A stretch of DNA of 64,000 nucleotides from assembly GCA_947652605.1 (NCBI GenBank), contig OX393580.1, positions 13,536,159 to 13,600,158 of the forward strand. The letters run 5' to 3'. Both the position numbers and the translations under genes were made by a program. The number at the start of each line of letters is the position of its first letter. Within the stretch, counting starts at the first letter, position 1. Shown piece by piece: positions 43,913 through 54,779 of the stretch. The notes under the pieces were generated by a model that saw nothing but the letters and a program-made list of their open reading frames with translations, searched no databases and was not told where the DNA came from. The DNA is from Elmis aenea. Lineage: Eukaryota; Arthropoda; Insecta; Coleoptera; Elmidae.

Positions 43913-45051
43913 GGAGCAATCTTTCAAAACGTAGTATTTGATTCAAGTACTGAAATTGAGCAAAAGATGGTATCATATGCACAAAAAGCACCTGAATCGC
44001 ATGCGCTATACTGTTTCTTCCAAACTGCAGTAATTGCCACGTAAAATTTAAAAAAAGAAAGGAGTTTCTTTCAAACTGCAGTTTTTGACTTCTTTTGTTA
44101 CTTTCAAATCGCAGTTTTTTAATGTTACTTTCAGAACGCAGTTTTTGCTGTGGTTTTTGTTTACTATTTCACTAAGCTTTGATAAAGTAGTTATTGTACC
44201 TAGTTTTTGTGCGATGAATGAAATGGATGAAGGACAAATCGAAGTGCAAATTGGAAACTCAGGTGTGCGTAAGAAACAAAAAAAAAACAATTCTGAAAAA
44301 AGGAAAATCGACAGCTACCTTGAAATTAAAACCTGTCGAATTGGGCAGGCTAGTCAAACCCAAAGAGTTGAAGGACGTTGACGAATTGTTAGACAGAGCG
44401 TTTTCAAGACAAGGTGACAACAATGAAAAAATTGGCTGGAGGACCGTCGAAAAATTAAGCTGGTATAAGGACCTTGTTGATAACACCAATAGACACGACA
44501 GTGATGGCGAACCCGAAGAAAATGATGAGGAAGAGCAGGATAAAGATGAAAATTGCGATTGTGGAGAAGACGACCACAGATTGTGGTTGTGATTTTTTTG
44601 GGTTAGTTTTGTGCGAATTTTCTACTATCTAAATATTTCAAGATCGAATATGTTTTTATTTCGGAGGATGACATTGTCGTTGTTTTTTAAGATTATTTTT
44701 AAGAATTACATTTTTGTTTGTTTTTACTTTTAAGAAAATGTTGTGTTAATTTATTTCTACTAAATTTCCAATAAAATTACAAAACGCATTATTTGCATCT
44801 GATTTCTTTCATAACGCAGTTTTTTTTTCAAGTAACATTCAAAACGCAGTGTTAAATTTTTTGTTGCAATGACTTGGCAGTAAATTTTAATTGAAGATTT
44901 TCCAGTAATGTATCATTATAAGTTTTTCTGTTTTAACTATACAGTAAAGGCAAAAATTATAAAAGTATGCAGTTCATAACACTAGGGCAAATATTATTGA
45001 TTATCTCGAAAATTGATTTTTGTCAAATACTGCGTTTTGAAAGATTGCTCC
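43913..45051. mobile_element. Unclassified element: inverted ends, about eight copies of a 20-bp motif, central ORF
   Basis: The left end GGAGCAATCTTTCAAAACG and its mirror CGTTTTGAAAGATTGCTCC match over about 28 bp with one mismatch. The motif CTTTCAAAACGCAGTTTTTG, with variants, recurs at about 43921, 44017, 44068, 44101 and 44128 before the ORF, at about 44806 and 44837 after it, and inverted at the right end. An AATAAA lies at about 44770. No clear target duplication is visible, so the superfamily is unknown. Confidence 0.6.
44212..44592 (+). pseudogene. Unrecognised acidic-tailed ORF, probably frameshifted at its start
   Basis: I do not recognise this protein. A frame starting at ATG 44212 (MNEMDEGQIEVQIGNSG) runs into a KKQKKNN lysine run at an A-rich tract near 44277. 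The overlapping +1 frame (44218-44592, 124 codons) continues with KLKPVELGRLVKPKELKD, VDELLDRAFSRQG, EKIGWRTVEKLSWYKDLVDN and a strongly acidic tail (DGEPEENDEEEQDKDE) with CDCGEDD before TGA at 44590-44592. A 1-nt slip in the A run would join the two. The composition is that of a genuine soluble protein, not of AT-rich noise. It is flanked on both sides by the repeated CTTTCAAAACGCAG motif. It could be a gene captured by the transposon or the element's own accessory protein. No catalytic motif is seen. Confidence 0.5.
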
Positions 45052-45322
45052 TCATTTATAATTTTATAATATATGTACAATCAAGCATTCAGTAATGACT
45101 TTTGGAAAACTAATCGCATTTAATACAAATTTTGTATTTTTTCAAAATAATTTTTATTAAAAAGAGATGTTTAAAAAACCGGTTTTTTATTATTTTGGTT
45201 AAAGGTTAAATTTTTTTTGCCTTAAAAAATAACGGTTTCGGTTTCGGTTAAAAATCACAATTTTGGACAAAAAATAAAGGTTAACCGGTTTAAAAAAACG
45301 GTTTCATGCCCTGGTAAATATA

Positions 45323-45695
45323 GTGGAAACCGTTTAACACGAAAACATGAAAAATCAGTTAACGTAAAATGCTATGTAATTTCAATAATTTCTTTTATTT
45401 TTTCACGAAATCAAAAACGCTTAATACGAAACGGTTTTGCCGTTCAAAAGCACAGAGAGTGAAATGTTCGTAAATTTATCTTTCTTTACAGTACAATGGC
45501 AAAAAAATGAGGAGCAAATTAAGCGCCAATTTGCTTAAACTAAAAAGAGAGTTGCTTAAAGCAGTCGCTGTAGGGCATTCTTCGAAAACATGCATTTTAA
45601 CTCTATTCTTATGACGGGCCGTCAAAAACATTGGCGAGTTTTAACACGAAATGGTTTTAGTACAAAAAAAATATTTCGTGTTAAACGGTTTTCAC
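45323..45695. mobile_element. pogo/Tigger-type MITE, TA duplication
   Basis: The ends GTGGAAACCGTTTAACACGA and TCGTGTTAAACGGTTTTCAC lie beside TA (45321-45322 and 45696-45697). Internal blocks also show AACACGAAA and ACGAAATCAAAAACGCTTAA. An ATG near 45497 opens only a few codons. Classification is by the TA target and end style. Confidence 0.6.
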
Positions 45696-45821
45696 TATTT
45701 AGAAAAACCGAATAAAACACAAATGTTAAACGTTTTCGTTTGATAGGCACACAGATTTCTTCTTTTGTTTATTAACAAACAATTATGTTGTCCGTACGTA
45801 AAGAAGTTTGAACCAAAATAG

Positions 45822-46168
45822 TACATTACATAACAAGAGTTGTAAGAAGCATACTACGCACGAGTGGAAAAGCTAGACACGGAGCCGCGTAGCGGCGAGT
45901 GCGTAATTGCTTTACAACTCGTGTTATGTAGCTTACTTTTTCTACGATCACACAATACCTACGATTTTAACGGCTTTTTGGCTAATATACACATGTAATT
46001 ACATTGTCTTGTCAATTTTGATGTACGTCTACTTTGACGTTTCTAGACAAGTGCGCGTTTTGCTTACCGTGCGTTATAACTCACTTATTAAGCATGAAGG
46101 AAGTGTTTGACGTGAGTCTACTTTGATCATTTCTTTAAAAAACTGTGTAATTTGCTTACCGTCGGTAA
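45822..46168 (+). repeat. Dispersed repeat, longer copy (partner at 9871-10090)
   Basis: It opens with an inverted pair, TTACATAACAAGAGTTGTAA at 45825 against TTACAACTCGTGTTATGTA at 45912, enclosing GGAGCCGCGTAGCGGCG. The rest (ATAACTCACTTATTAAGCAT, GAGTCTACTTTGATCATTTC) matches the right part of 9871-10090. The 67-codon frame at 45907-46110 lies in the repeat and is not supported. Confidence 0.65.
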
Positions 46169-47118
46169 TATTTTTTTGTGTATGATATAACTTTGCTATT
46201 TCAGTTATCGTGTGTGAAAATATAAGCCAAATAGCAAACAAATTAAATGACTATTGTGTTTAGCAAAAATTTGATACGATCAGAAAGCAGGATGTTAATG
46301 GATTTTTATAATCAAAAATCTTTAGTTTATCACTTTATGCCCTAAAATATAAAAGTTTTTAGCACCATATTCGATAGGCCAATTTTAAATTTTGTAAATG
46401 GATGTCAACTATTGTAGCGATATAGGTACGTATGAAAGTTAACCAGACTTGAAGATTTTTATGTTCCTTTGGTTTTGTTTTCTAGATTGCTGGTTTATTT
46501 CAAGCTACATGCTTTCACAAAAACATTGAAATATTCCTCGCAAATATTGAAAATCAGCATAAGAACGATTTCTGCCGGTAATTTCAGATTTCAGATCTTT
46601 CAGAAACCCAACAATACGTTCGCATGAAAGATCAAAGGCCTAATTTCTGTGAAACCTTAACCAATAACGAATACTTCTTGTATTTTACTACCCTCGCATA
46701 TTTCACAAATAAATGTCGGCAATAATTTACAATAAAACTAAAACAATTTAACTGAGCTTATTGACGTTGCTTAACTATGAAAACTTGTTCATAAAAAGTT
46801 CGTAAACGGTTTTCTTTATATTACGCTTTGATTAAAAATCTGGTCAAAGTTTTATTCGTTTCGTAGAAATTAAAAAAAAAAAACCGCTTAAAAGTTTTGC
46901 TAACCATTAAAATGAAATAAAAATAGAATTGCAAATGATTTTTATAAAAAAAAAATCTCTGGTGTGTATTTTTTTTTACAGAAATAAGAACATACGTCAG
47001 TATATTAACCATTTATTTTTGAATGCTACTGAATATATGTGTTTTTGTATCAAAAAATATTTTCATGTAAATGGTTCCTATTTTCCATGCAAAATTCTTA
47101 AACGAAATAATTTTTATA
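46169..47118. other. Non-coding stretch
   Basis: No gene or bounded repeat is seen. Frames at 46821-47012 (minus) and 46929-47147 (plus) are low-complexity shadows of each other. Confidence 0.35.
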
Positions 47119-48908
47119 CAGGGTCATTGATTGGGACTGGGCATTAAAAATATATGAAGAATGAAAAACGGTATTGATTTGAAATTTTGGTTGTGACCAT
47201 AATGGCATCTGATCTGTTTAATGAAAAGATTTACAAGATGGCGAAACTTCTGGAAACAGCGGAAGTTGACTTTCTTAATTTAAACACAATGGTCTATTTT
47301 TATTGCATTTTTGGATTTAACACGTTATTTTAGAGGGGCTTTTGATAGCATTGCCTTTACCTAGGCAGTCGTTTTTTAGATTTTTTTACTTCTATGAAAA
47401 TTTTTTGATTTTCATCGCCATGCTTAATATTATCTACCGCCGCCATTTTTGAAGAGAAAACGCTTAAATTTTGATTATGCATAGAAGAAATCTTGGAGTT
47501 CATCCTGGAATTTTTGCAATCGATGCATTACTTACAGGGTGTCCAAAGTTTAATTTTCTTTTAATACAACTTGAGACCACTAAAACTTTTTTTTTTCAAA
47601 TACAATACCCAATTTATTTTTTCATTTTCTAATGCAAAATTAAATTCTGCATCAATCTGTATTAGCGTTTCTTATACCTATCTGCAATAATTTTCGAGTT
47701 ATTAATTTTTAATAAACATAAGAGAAATTGCTTTGGAAATGACAACAAATGCCAATATTAATTACCGTCAACCACTTTTATCGCGATTGTCAAAATATCC
47801 ATGAAAATGCAAAATCAAGAGTATTCAAACACGAATATTTTAAACTTATTTTATATTCATGAAGAATCTTAACAGATTATTGAAAGAACTTGCCGTGTGT
47901 TCAGTAAGAGGTATCCTCATTTGATTGTAATGACTAGACAGAAATTTCAATGAATAGAATCAAATTTTTTGCAATTGAGAATAGTGAAATTTGCTAGTAT
48001 TCGACCTAAGCGTGTTACAAATAATGAAATTAATGACTTGGGTTTAACATACTATGGTGTACATCGTACAAGCTACATTAAAAATGCACAACTATTCGTT
48101 CGCACTTTAAATATACTTGTGATATTGTCAATGAATCTAATAAATACAAAATATCCGTGTTTGAATATTCTTGATAATCCATTTTCATGGATACTTCAGA
48201 CAAACGCGATAAAAGTGGTTGACGGTTATTAATATTGGCATTTGTTGTCATTACCAAAGCTGTTTAAAAATTTTGCAATTTCTCTTAACTTTATCAAAAA
48301 TTCCTAATAACTGGAAAATTGTTGCAGATAGGTATAGGAAACGCTAATACAGATTGATGGAGAATGTAATAAATATTGCATTAGAATATGAAAAAATAAA
48401 TTGGGCATTGTATTTGAAAAAAAAAACTTGTTTTAGTAGTATGAAGTTGTATTAAAAAAAAATTAAATTTTGGACACCCTGTAAGTAATACATCGATTGC
48501 AAAAATTTCAGGATGAACTCCAAGGTTTCTTCTATGCATAGTCTAAAGTTAAACGTTGTCTATTTAAAAATGGCGGTGGTAGATAATATTAAGCAACATG
48601 ATGAAAATCAAAAAAAAATTTCAAAAATGTAAAAAAATCTAAAATACGACTGCCCTTAGGTATAGGGAATGCTATAAAGGTCCCTCTAAAATAACGTGTT
48701 AAATCAAAAAATGTAATAAAAAATAGACCATTGTATTTGAAATAAGAAAGTAGACGTCCACTTTCGCTATTTCCGGAAGTGTCGCCATCTTGAAAATATT
48801 TTCATTAAACAGATCAGATGCCATTGTGGTCAAAACCAAAATTTCAGATCAATACCTTTTTTCGTTCTTCATATATTTTTAAATGCCCGGTCCCAATCAA
48901 TCACCCTG
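47119..48908. mobile_element. Long palindromic TA-flanked element, arms about 715-750 bp
   Basis: The ends CAGGGTCATTGATTGGGACT and CCCAATCAATCACCCTG lie beside TATA. The left arm 47119-47833 and right arm 48156-48908 mirror each other along their length, including an internal CAGGGTGTCCAAAGTTTAAT end in each arm (at about 47536 and its mirror near 48481), so one palindrome sits inside another. The single-copy loop (47834-48155) shows traces of a transposase N-terminus. Confidence 0.85.
47859..48100 (+). pseudogene. Possible mariner-like transposase N-terminal (helix-turn-helix) relic
   Basis: In the loop of the palindrome a frame reads IERTCRVFSKRYPHLIVMTR, then a stop, then further on RPKRVTNNEINDLG and YYGVHRTS. 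The order (a block with F..RYP, a basic RPKRVT linker, then a second helix with VHRTS) recalls the paired helix-turn-helix region of mariner-like transposases. The stop and divergence make it non-functional. The resemblance is weak, and I rest it partly on position in the loop of an element whose relatives carry transposase C-termini. Confidence 0.4.
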
Positions 48909-48909
48909 T

Positions 48910-49875
48910 ATAAAAATTCTATGCTATTTTCTTAAACGAAAAAATAGTTTAAAATTAGTATAGTCTAAAAACGACTTACTATGGGTTGATTTTTAAAACA
49001 TTTTTGTGTAATTTAGTTTTCTGACCAGACTTTTATGTGTAATATAATATATCTTATTGTAAAACATCTGCGTAAATAATGACAAATTTAAATAATAAAA
49101 CGTCGTATAATGTTCAATATATTTTAATGTACGATATATATTTCTTAAAGTACAGAAAAACAAAACCTATATCATTCAGTCACCGGCCATGAATCACCGC
49201 AATTCGACGTCAGAGCGCACCGCTGTCTCCAGCATACACCCCTATATCTTATAGGACCCTTTCTCATTCGATAATATTAAAGAGAATGGTGACGTTGTTA
49301 TAGCATCGTGTTGAAACTTTTACCAATGTATATTAAGTTAGGCAGTAATATTCGTCGTTTCCACTAAAACCAATCGGGATTGTCTATGGACGTTGTTACG
49401 AAAGAAAGTCATGCGAAAAAGTAATAGAATTATGAACTTTGAAAAACTTTGTTTTGATGCCAATACTCACTGCTTGCATGAGATGTGCAGCTGCATATCA
49501 TGAATTTCAATGGAAATATTTTTTAATGTTTAAAAAAATTATACAACTTTGTAAAGATTTGTCTTTATACGTCGCGTATAAAGTTCGAGAGACATGGAAC
49601 ATAGATTTAAATTTGACAAAGCTACATTTTTAATTGATTTATAATAATAATTAAAGATATCGGCAACTGTTACCATAAAAAAAATCAGTTATTGTCATTT
49701 TTGTCACTTTATTCTGTACGACATATGTATTTTAATATCCTGCAAACACTTCTTGGCTACTTTTTATTTTATTTTAATGGAGTTCATATTTTTTTGTTCG
49801 ATGCTAACTGTTCATTAGGTAGAATTAAAGTTTGTAAATTTCCAATAGGTATTATATTATTTACATCAATGAAAA
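48910..49875. other. Non-coding stretch
   Basis: No supported gene. A small less AT-rich block at about 49185-49260 (CACCGCTGTCTCCAGCATAC) is unassigned. Confidence 0.35.
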
Positions 49876-49879
49876 AGAT

Positions 49880-49940
49880 AAAGGGTCTGTTCCAGCAGTG
49901 TATTTTCGACTAATGTGCTGATACATGAACTGGTTTATGC
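49880..49940 (+). repeat. Dispersed repeat end (partner at 41040-41098, inverted)
   Basis: GGTCTGTTCCAGCA at the left and CTGATACATGAACTGG at the right match 41040-41098 inverted. It is likely a transposon terminus; the other end is unseen. Confidence 0.5.
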
Positions 49941-50130
49941 AAAAGCTTCAACTATGGATTAATAAATGTATTAATTTAAGTTAGTCGTTGTTGAAACATC
50001 TTAACGACCTGCCTAACTTAAAATGACATTTGTGTCTATTGGTTCATAGAAATTTAGCATCGCAGCATCTTACCGAAGCGTACTGACATAAGATTGACGG
50101 GGCAGTGCGTAGCTATCAGAGCCCACGTTA

Positions 50131-50325
50131 GAGGTCTTTCAATATAAAGTGAACCGCGAAATACGCAAAGAGGTGGTTGAAATATAGACCTTTCTAAAAA
50201 TATTGTATTATTATAGGTTATAACCCCGTTGTTGAAATAGACGGATGTTTTAAGGTGGCGCAGTAACTAACGTTTAAGACGAGTTTTGGTTTCAGCGCAC
50301 AGTTCAGTTTATCTTGAAAGACCTC
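50131..50325. mobile_element. Small MITE with GAGGTCTTTCAA ends, TA-flanked
   Basis: GAGGTCTTTCAATATAAAGT and its mirror CTTGAAAGACCTC form imperfect inverted ends of about 25 bp, each beside TA (50129-50130 and 50326-50327). A middle copy of the motif (AGACCTTTCTAAAAA) lies at 50188. It is non-coding. Confidence 0.55.
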
Positions 50326-50330
50326 TAGTT

Positions 50331-50490
50331 GTGAACAGCAAAACAGCGCATGACAGCGCATGCGTGTAAAAGTCCAGCGATAGTTCTTGCCTTTGTTCAT
50401 GTACTGTTTTTACCGTCCACAAACTGGTCACAAAACTAGTTAATGAATCCGATAACAGCTGAAACAGCCGACTAACCGTCCGATGAAGTA
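50331..50490 (-). repeat. Dispersed repeat (inverted copy of 38690-38835)
   Basis: AGCGCATGCGTGTAAAAGTC, TTCATGTACTGT, CCGTCCACAAACT and CAGCTGAAACAGCCGAC match 38690-38835 in inverted orientation with scattered differences. It contains an internal GACAGCGCATG duplication. No ORF is supported. Confidence 0.7.
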
Positions 50491-50821
50491 TAGGCCATGC
50501 AAGAACGCGATATTGATACTACGTAGGTACGCATACTCTCTTTCTTATCTATGGCATACTCTGCTTGACTTTGATCATAGCCTTGCTGGAACCAACAAAC
50601 CTATAGTAAATAATAGTTATTTATGTATCAAGGCCAAAAAGTGTAACTTTTTCGGCCGCATCTGGTTTGCAAACAGACAAGGCCGAAAAAGTACGTTTTG
50701 GCCGAGGTGCATATTCCATTTTTTGTGCGATCGAATTAAAAACAATTTAAATTTTTAGTAATTTTCAAAATTATAGGTTAGAAACTACGTGACATTCTGT
50801 CACTGACAGATGACGGCGTAT
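50491..50821. other. Non-coding stretch with CGGCC-rich hairpin
   Basis: A hairpin pairs TAACTTTTTCGGCC (about 50643) with GGCCGAAAAAGTACG (about 50681). It shares the CGGCC/AAAGTTAC vocabulary with the palindrome that follows. TTTTGTGCGATCG at about 50718 is mirrored by CGATCGCACAAAA at about 50992, so 50718-51004 may be one element. Confidence 0.5.
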
Positions 50822-50948
50822 GTACTGCATTACCGGCCCTCTCCTTAGCAACGGCCGTAAAAGTTACTTTTCAGGCCGTTGCTAAGGGTAACGGCCTGAA
50901 AAGTAACTTTTACGGCCGTTGCTAAGGATAAGGCCGGTAATGCAGTAC
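50822..50948. repeat. Palindrome, 59-bp arms, 9-bp loop, two mismatches
   Basis: The left arm 50822-50880 and right arm 50890-50948 pair at 57 of 59 positions around the loop GCTAAGGGT. Arms contain GGCCGTAAAAGTTACTTTTC, itself part of a smaller palindrome (TTAGCAACGGCC with GGCCGTTGCTAA). It would form an extremely stable cruciform or hairpin RNA. Possibly the core of a foldback MITE spanning 50718-51004. Confidence 0.9.
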
Positions 50949-51004
50949 TTTATGGTTGCTAACGCGTCCGTCAAACAGCTGTTTCTAGTACGATCGCACA
51001 AAAA

Positions 51005-52075
51005 CTGATTTTTGCCAAAAAAAAGTTACTAGGATTCATTTTATAGACCCCATCATGAAATACAGCCTACAGCGTAGGTACATAAACAAAATATTTTTAG
51101 CTAATACCGTTTTTACGTAATTTTGGATTAACGTTACCACGAAACACCCTGTATATTAATTCTTACATAAACAATCAACTAAATGCACGCACTTTGTAAT
51201 ATATGCATAAAATATGTAGTATATTACAGAAATAATTATTCTTCTGAAAAAAACTGTTTGCTATTCGACTTCATAAAAAAAATCATTTGGTGTAGATACT
51301 TATTTAAATTATTAAGAAAATTGATTTTAAATATTAAATGTCAAGCATCAATCAAGTGCTTTGGCCTAAAATTCAAAAAGTGGAATTTCTCGATTTGGCC
51401 TGGGAACGGCTCATATGTAAAAATTAATATAATAATAATAATGTTAAAGATGGTCCAAAACAGACGAAAAGACCGGCTCAATAATTAAATTAAATCAGCG
51501 TACATGAATAAAAAATTGCTTGTATACATTTTTTATGTTTTAATATTTTGAAATATAAAGAACAAAAGCAAAAATTATTTATAATTTGTTTCTAAATAAC
51601 TTCTGAACAAAGAGTTCTATTTTCTCTTAAGATTTGAGTTCAGTATCAAATTATCCATTTGAGAAATCTCGTATAGATGTTCGCATTGCATATTTAGCAA
51701 TGTTTGCATAATAATTACGATTTTCCCACTTATTTTCTATTTTTCGCTTGAAGTGCATGTCGTGCAGAATTGACTTCTGAACAGCTCTGGTGTTGAGTGA
51801 CTGCTATTATTTTGCATACGCCACTTGAACAGTTTTCCTTTTTTTAAATCAAGAGATGTATGATGCTTGATGGCAGCCACATTTTCAAAGCACTTAAGAG
51901 AAACATCCGTGGATATAACATAATGAAGAATAACAGCAAAACTTTAACGCTCTAATAAAATTTAAAAATTGTATTTGTGGGGTTGGATTTTTTAAGTGCG
52001 TTTGATATACCTTTTAGTATGTTTCATGAATCTCTTTTTAATTATTTTTATTCTGTTGTAAAATTTTCTTTTTGT
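51005..52075. other. Non-coding stretch
   Basis: ACGAAACACCCTGTATA at about 51140 is a lone foldback-element end. The 101-codon frame at 51183-51488 is Lys/Ile/Asn-biased without a domain that I recognise. Nothing else is seen. Confidence 0.35.
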
Positions 52076-52083
52076 ATAGGAAC

Positions 52084-53236
52084 CAGGGACTAAAAACGAA
52101 AAAAATTCCGTTCGTTTCTGTTCGGAACGAAAACGAAATATATCGTTTTCGTTCTTTTCGTTCTAACCGAAAAAATTATTTTTTCGTTTTCGTGAACCGA
52201 AATAACAACGGTTAAAACCGGTTTTACAATATTTTTTTTTGTCGTCAAAAAATCAATTTTTTTTCTAGTCACCACGACCCTCTATAAATACGATAACAAT
52301 ATTTTCGTCTCAACTAAAATATAAACGATGACGATGGGGTTTGGATGTTCACGGACATCATATTTTAGACTGGCGAACCATCGCCATATTAAATTTACCA
52401 AATCGTTAAACACATTAACATTTAAACATTTTATTAAGTTTAACACCCGTAAGGTGCAAAAACACAACGTGATTAGGTTAAATTAGACGCACGATCTAAA
52501 AATATGAAAATATAGCAAGTGCTGTTTTAAATTTGTTTTAGTACTAAAAATGTATGCATTTGAATTAAATAAGATCCTGCTGTAATTATTTAAAAAGACA
52601 AAAGAATGAATTCAAGTGGATAATTTACTAAATGTTATAAATAAAAAAGATTTAAAAAAAAACTTATATTAACTTGAAATATACTTTAACTTTATAGTTT
52701 GTACATACCATATACATTTTCACATTCCGTTAAATCTTACTAGTTAAACATCTTCCAATAAATCTTCTTTTACATTAGGTAGTCCTTTTCGAAGTAAGAA
52801 TAAATTTTACTATTATTATGCTTAAACGCAAATAAAACATACACATTGATAATATATATCCAATCAAGTGTATATTCTATATTGATGATCTAAAAAACAA
52901 ATTAGAAATAGAGAATATATGTACCGTTAATTGTGTTACACGAAATTGCAAGTATAAACAATAAAGTTGTTAATACATATTCACGTAAATATATGGAGAA
53001 AAGTGAAGCTCACTTATTTCAAGTGAGGTTTTTTACTGCCTCGTGGAGTCTCCCCAGCACAGATGGTAAATTCGCGTTTGTGTTTAACAAATAAAATTGA
53101 AATAGAGACAAAACCGGTTAAAATATTAATTTCGTTTTCGTTCTTGAACGAAAAATAATAATTTCGTTTTCGTTCTTAAAGAAATTTCGGTTAATTTCGT
53201 TTAACGTTTTCGTTTTCGTTCCGTTCTCAGTCCCTG
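52084..53236. mobile_element. hAT element, 8-bp duplication ATAGGAAC
   Basis: The ends CAGGGACTAAAAACG and CGTTCTCAGTCCCTG are flanked by ATAGGAAC (52076-52083 and 53237-53244). Both subterminal regions consist of degenerate TTTCGTTTTCGTTC units over 100 bp or more. The AT-rich interior has no transposase. Confidence 0.88.
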
Positions 53237-53244
53237 ATAGGAAC

Positions 53245-54027
53245 TGCTGTATTTTAAGGGTATTAATTAGTTAGAGTTAGTTCCATCTTGATCTTTGAAG
53301 TTTGTTGTACAATTCTGATTCTTTTTAATATTCAGGAATCCGATTACGCTGTTGTTGTTCAAACTGGTGAAACCTAAATTTTTAATGACATGAATTTAAA
53401 ATTATTTGTTGAATGTTGTTCTATCTTTGTTTGCTTTTACTTTATGAAAAATTACATATTTTAGAATTAGTTATTTTGCTAGGAAATAACTTTATAAATC
53501 CTCATATTGATTCTTCCAATTTGTATTAGGTTAAAAAAGGAGAAACACATTTTGGGCCCCAATATAAAATTTTAAAATTAGTGAAAATCTCAAGTGTATT
53601 ATCCAGCAGGTTTTTTTTTTTGTAAAATAAACTTGCCAGTTCTTCAAATTTTATTTTACATTCATCCGGTATTTTAATTTACTTTTATTCATGAATAAAA
53701 TATCTTTTGAGAGAAAAATGTAGTTTTTCGTAAATTCTTCTTAACAGTTTTTTTTTCAAAGATGTGGAACAAAATAAAATAATACTGAATACTTTGTTCC
53801 CGGATTAGGAACCTCGTCTTTTTAAAATAATTCTTAACGTTTCAATTTCAACTATCTTGGTCACTTCTGTTAGAGACCAAGATAAAATGGTTAAAAACTT
53901 AATACCTATTCAAAGAAGACGCGGTTGCCAACCAGGAAACAATGATACCACGAAAGTCTCAAGAATAAAAAAATTAAATAATCTTTACTTTATCTAGTCA
54001 TAAAATTTTGTTTTATGTTCTATGATA
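53245..54027. other. Non-coding stretch
   Basis: No gene or bounded repeat is recognised. Confidence 0.35.
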
Positions 54028-54779
54028 GCGTCATTCGAAAAATCTGCAACAAATGGAAAAGTATATTATTATCGATTTCTTAGAAAATTTTATTTTTGAT
54101 AAAAGTTGTTGCATGCCTTAAAACTAATTTAAAGTTAAATAAAAGTTCAATAAAAGTTCATATGACTCTAGATTTTAGCCATTTTAGAAATATTCACAAG
54201 AGTAAAGTAGGTACCCTTATTTTAAGACTTTAATGAAAAATTCCCAGGTAAAGATTGTTTAGAATTTAAAAATAAGACTAAATATGAAATATTATTTTGC
54301 TTTGAATGTTTTCTTTTAATTTTGCGAGTTATCCTAAAATCATTAAAATCTAGTGTCATAAAAAATTTCCTTTACTTTTTTTTTAAATCTTAAGATTAGT
54401 TTTGGGCCAAGCACCAACTTTTATTAGGAATAACATTTCCGGATAAATCGAAAATAAAAAACTTTTCCCTTTGTTGCACTTTTTTGGAGTGTTAAAATTG
54501 CTATAAAAATAAAAGTTAGAAATGTACTAATAAATTTGTTATTTAGTTGTATGTATTTCTTAACTACTTTTTTCATAAACTTTTTTTGTACTTGTTAAAA
54601 TAAGACCAATTTACACTTGCGAATATTTCTAAAATCTAGTGTCATGAATTTTTATTGAACATTTTTTATCCTAATAAAATTAGTTTTAGGTCATGTACCA
54701 ACTTTTATCATGAACAAAATTTTCTGATTAATCGTTATTAATTTTTTTAAATTTGTTGCAGACTTTTTGAATGAAGCTG
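54028..54779. mobile_element. Palindromic element, GCGTCATTC family, copy 3
   Basis: The left end GCGTCATTCGAAAAATCTGC and right end GCAGACTTTTTGAATGAAGC mirror each other, with AACAAATGGAAAA and TTTTGATAAAAGTTG blocks inside. It is the best-preserved left end of the three copies. The right end abuts the next foldback element directly. Confidence 0.7.

Larger units (their letters stand above)
43737..45313. mobile_element. hAT element, 8-bp duplication GTAAATAT, with a nested gene-bearing insertion
   Basis: The ends CAGGGCTAGAAACCG and CGGTTTCATGCCCTG are flanked by GTAAATAT (43729-43736 and 45314-45321). Subterminal regions contain degenerate AACCGGTTTTTAACCG units in both orientations. The centre (43913-45051) is a second structure with its own inverted ends and an ORF. 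Confidence 0.85.

Noticed and set aside
48000..48232. Open frame through the right side of the 47119-48908 loop
   Set aside because: Beyond about 48100 it runs into the palindromic arm and shows no conserved residues; only the part up to the HRTS block is kept as a weak transposase relic.
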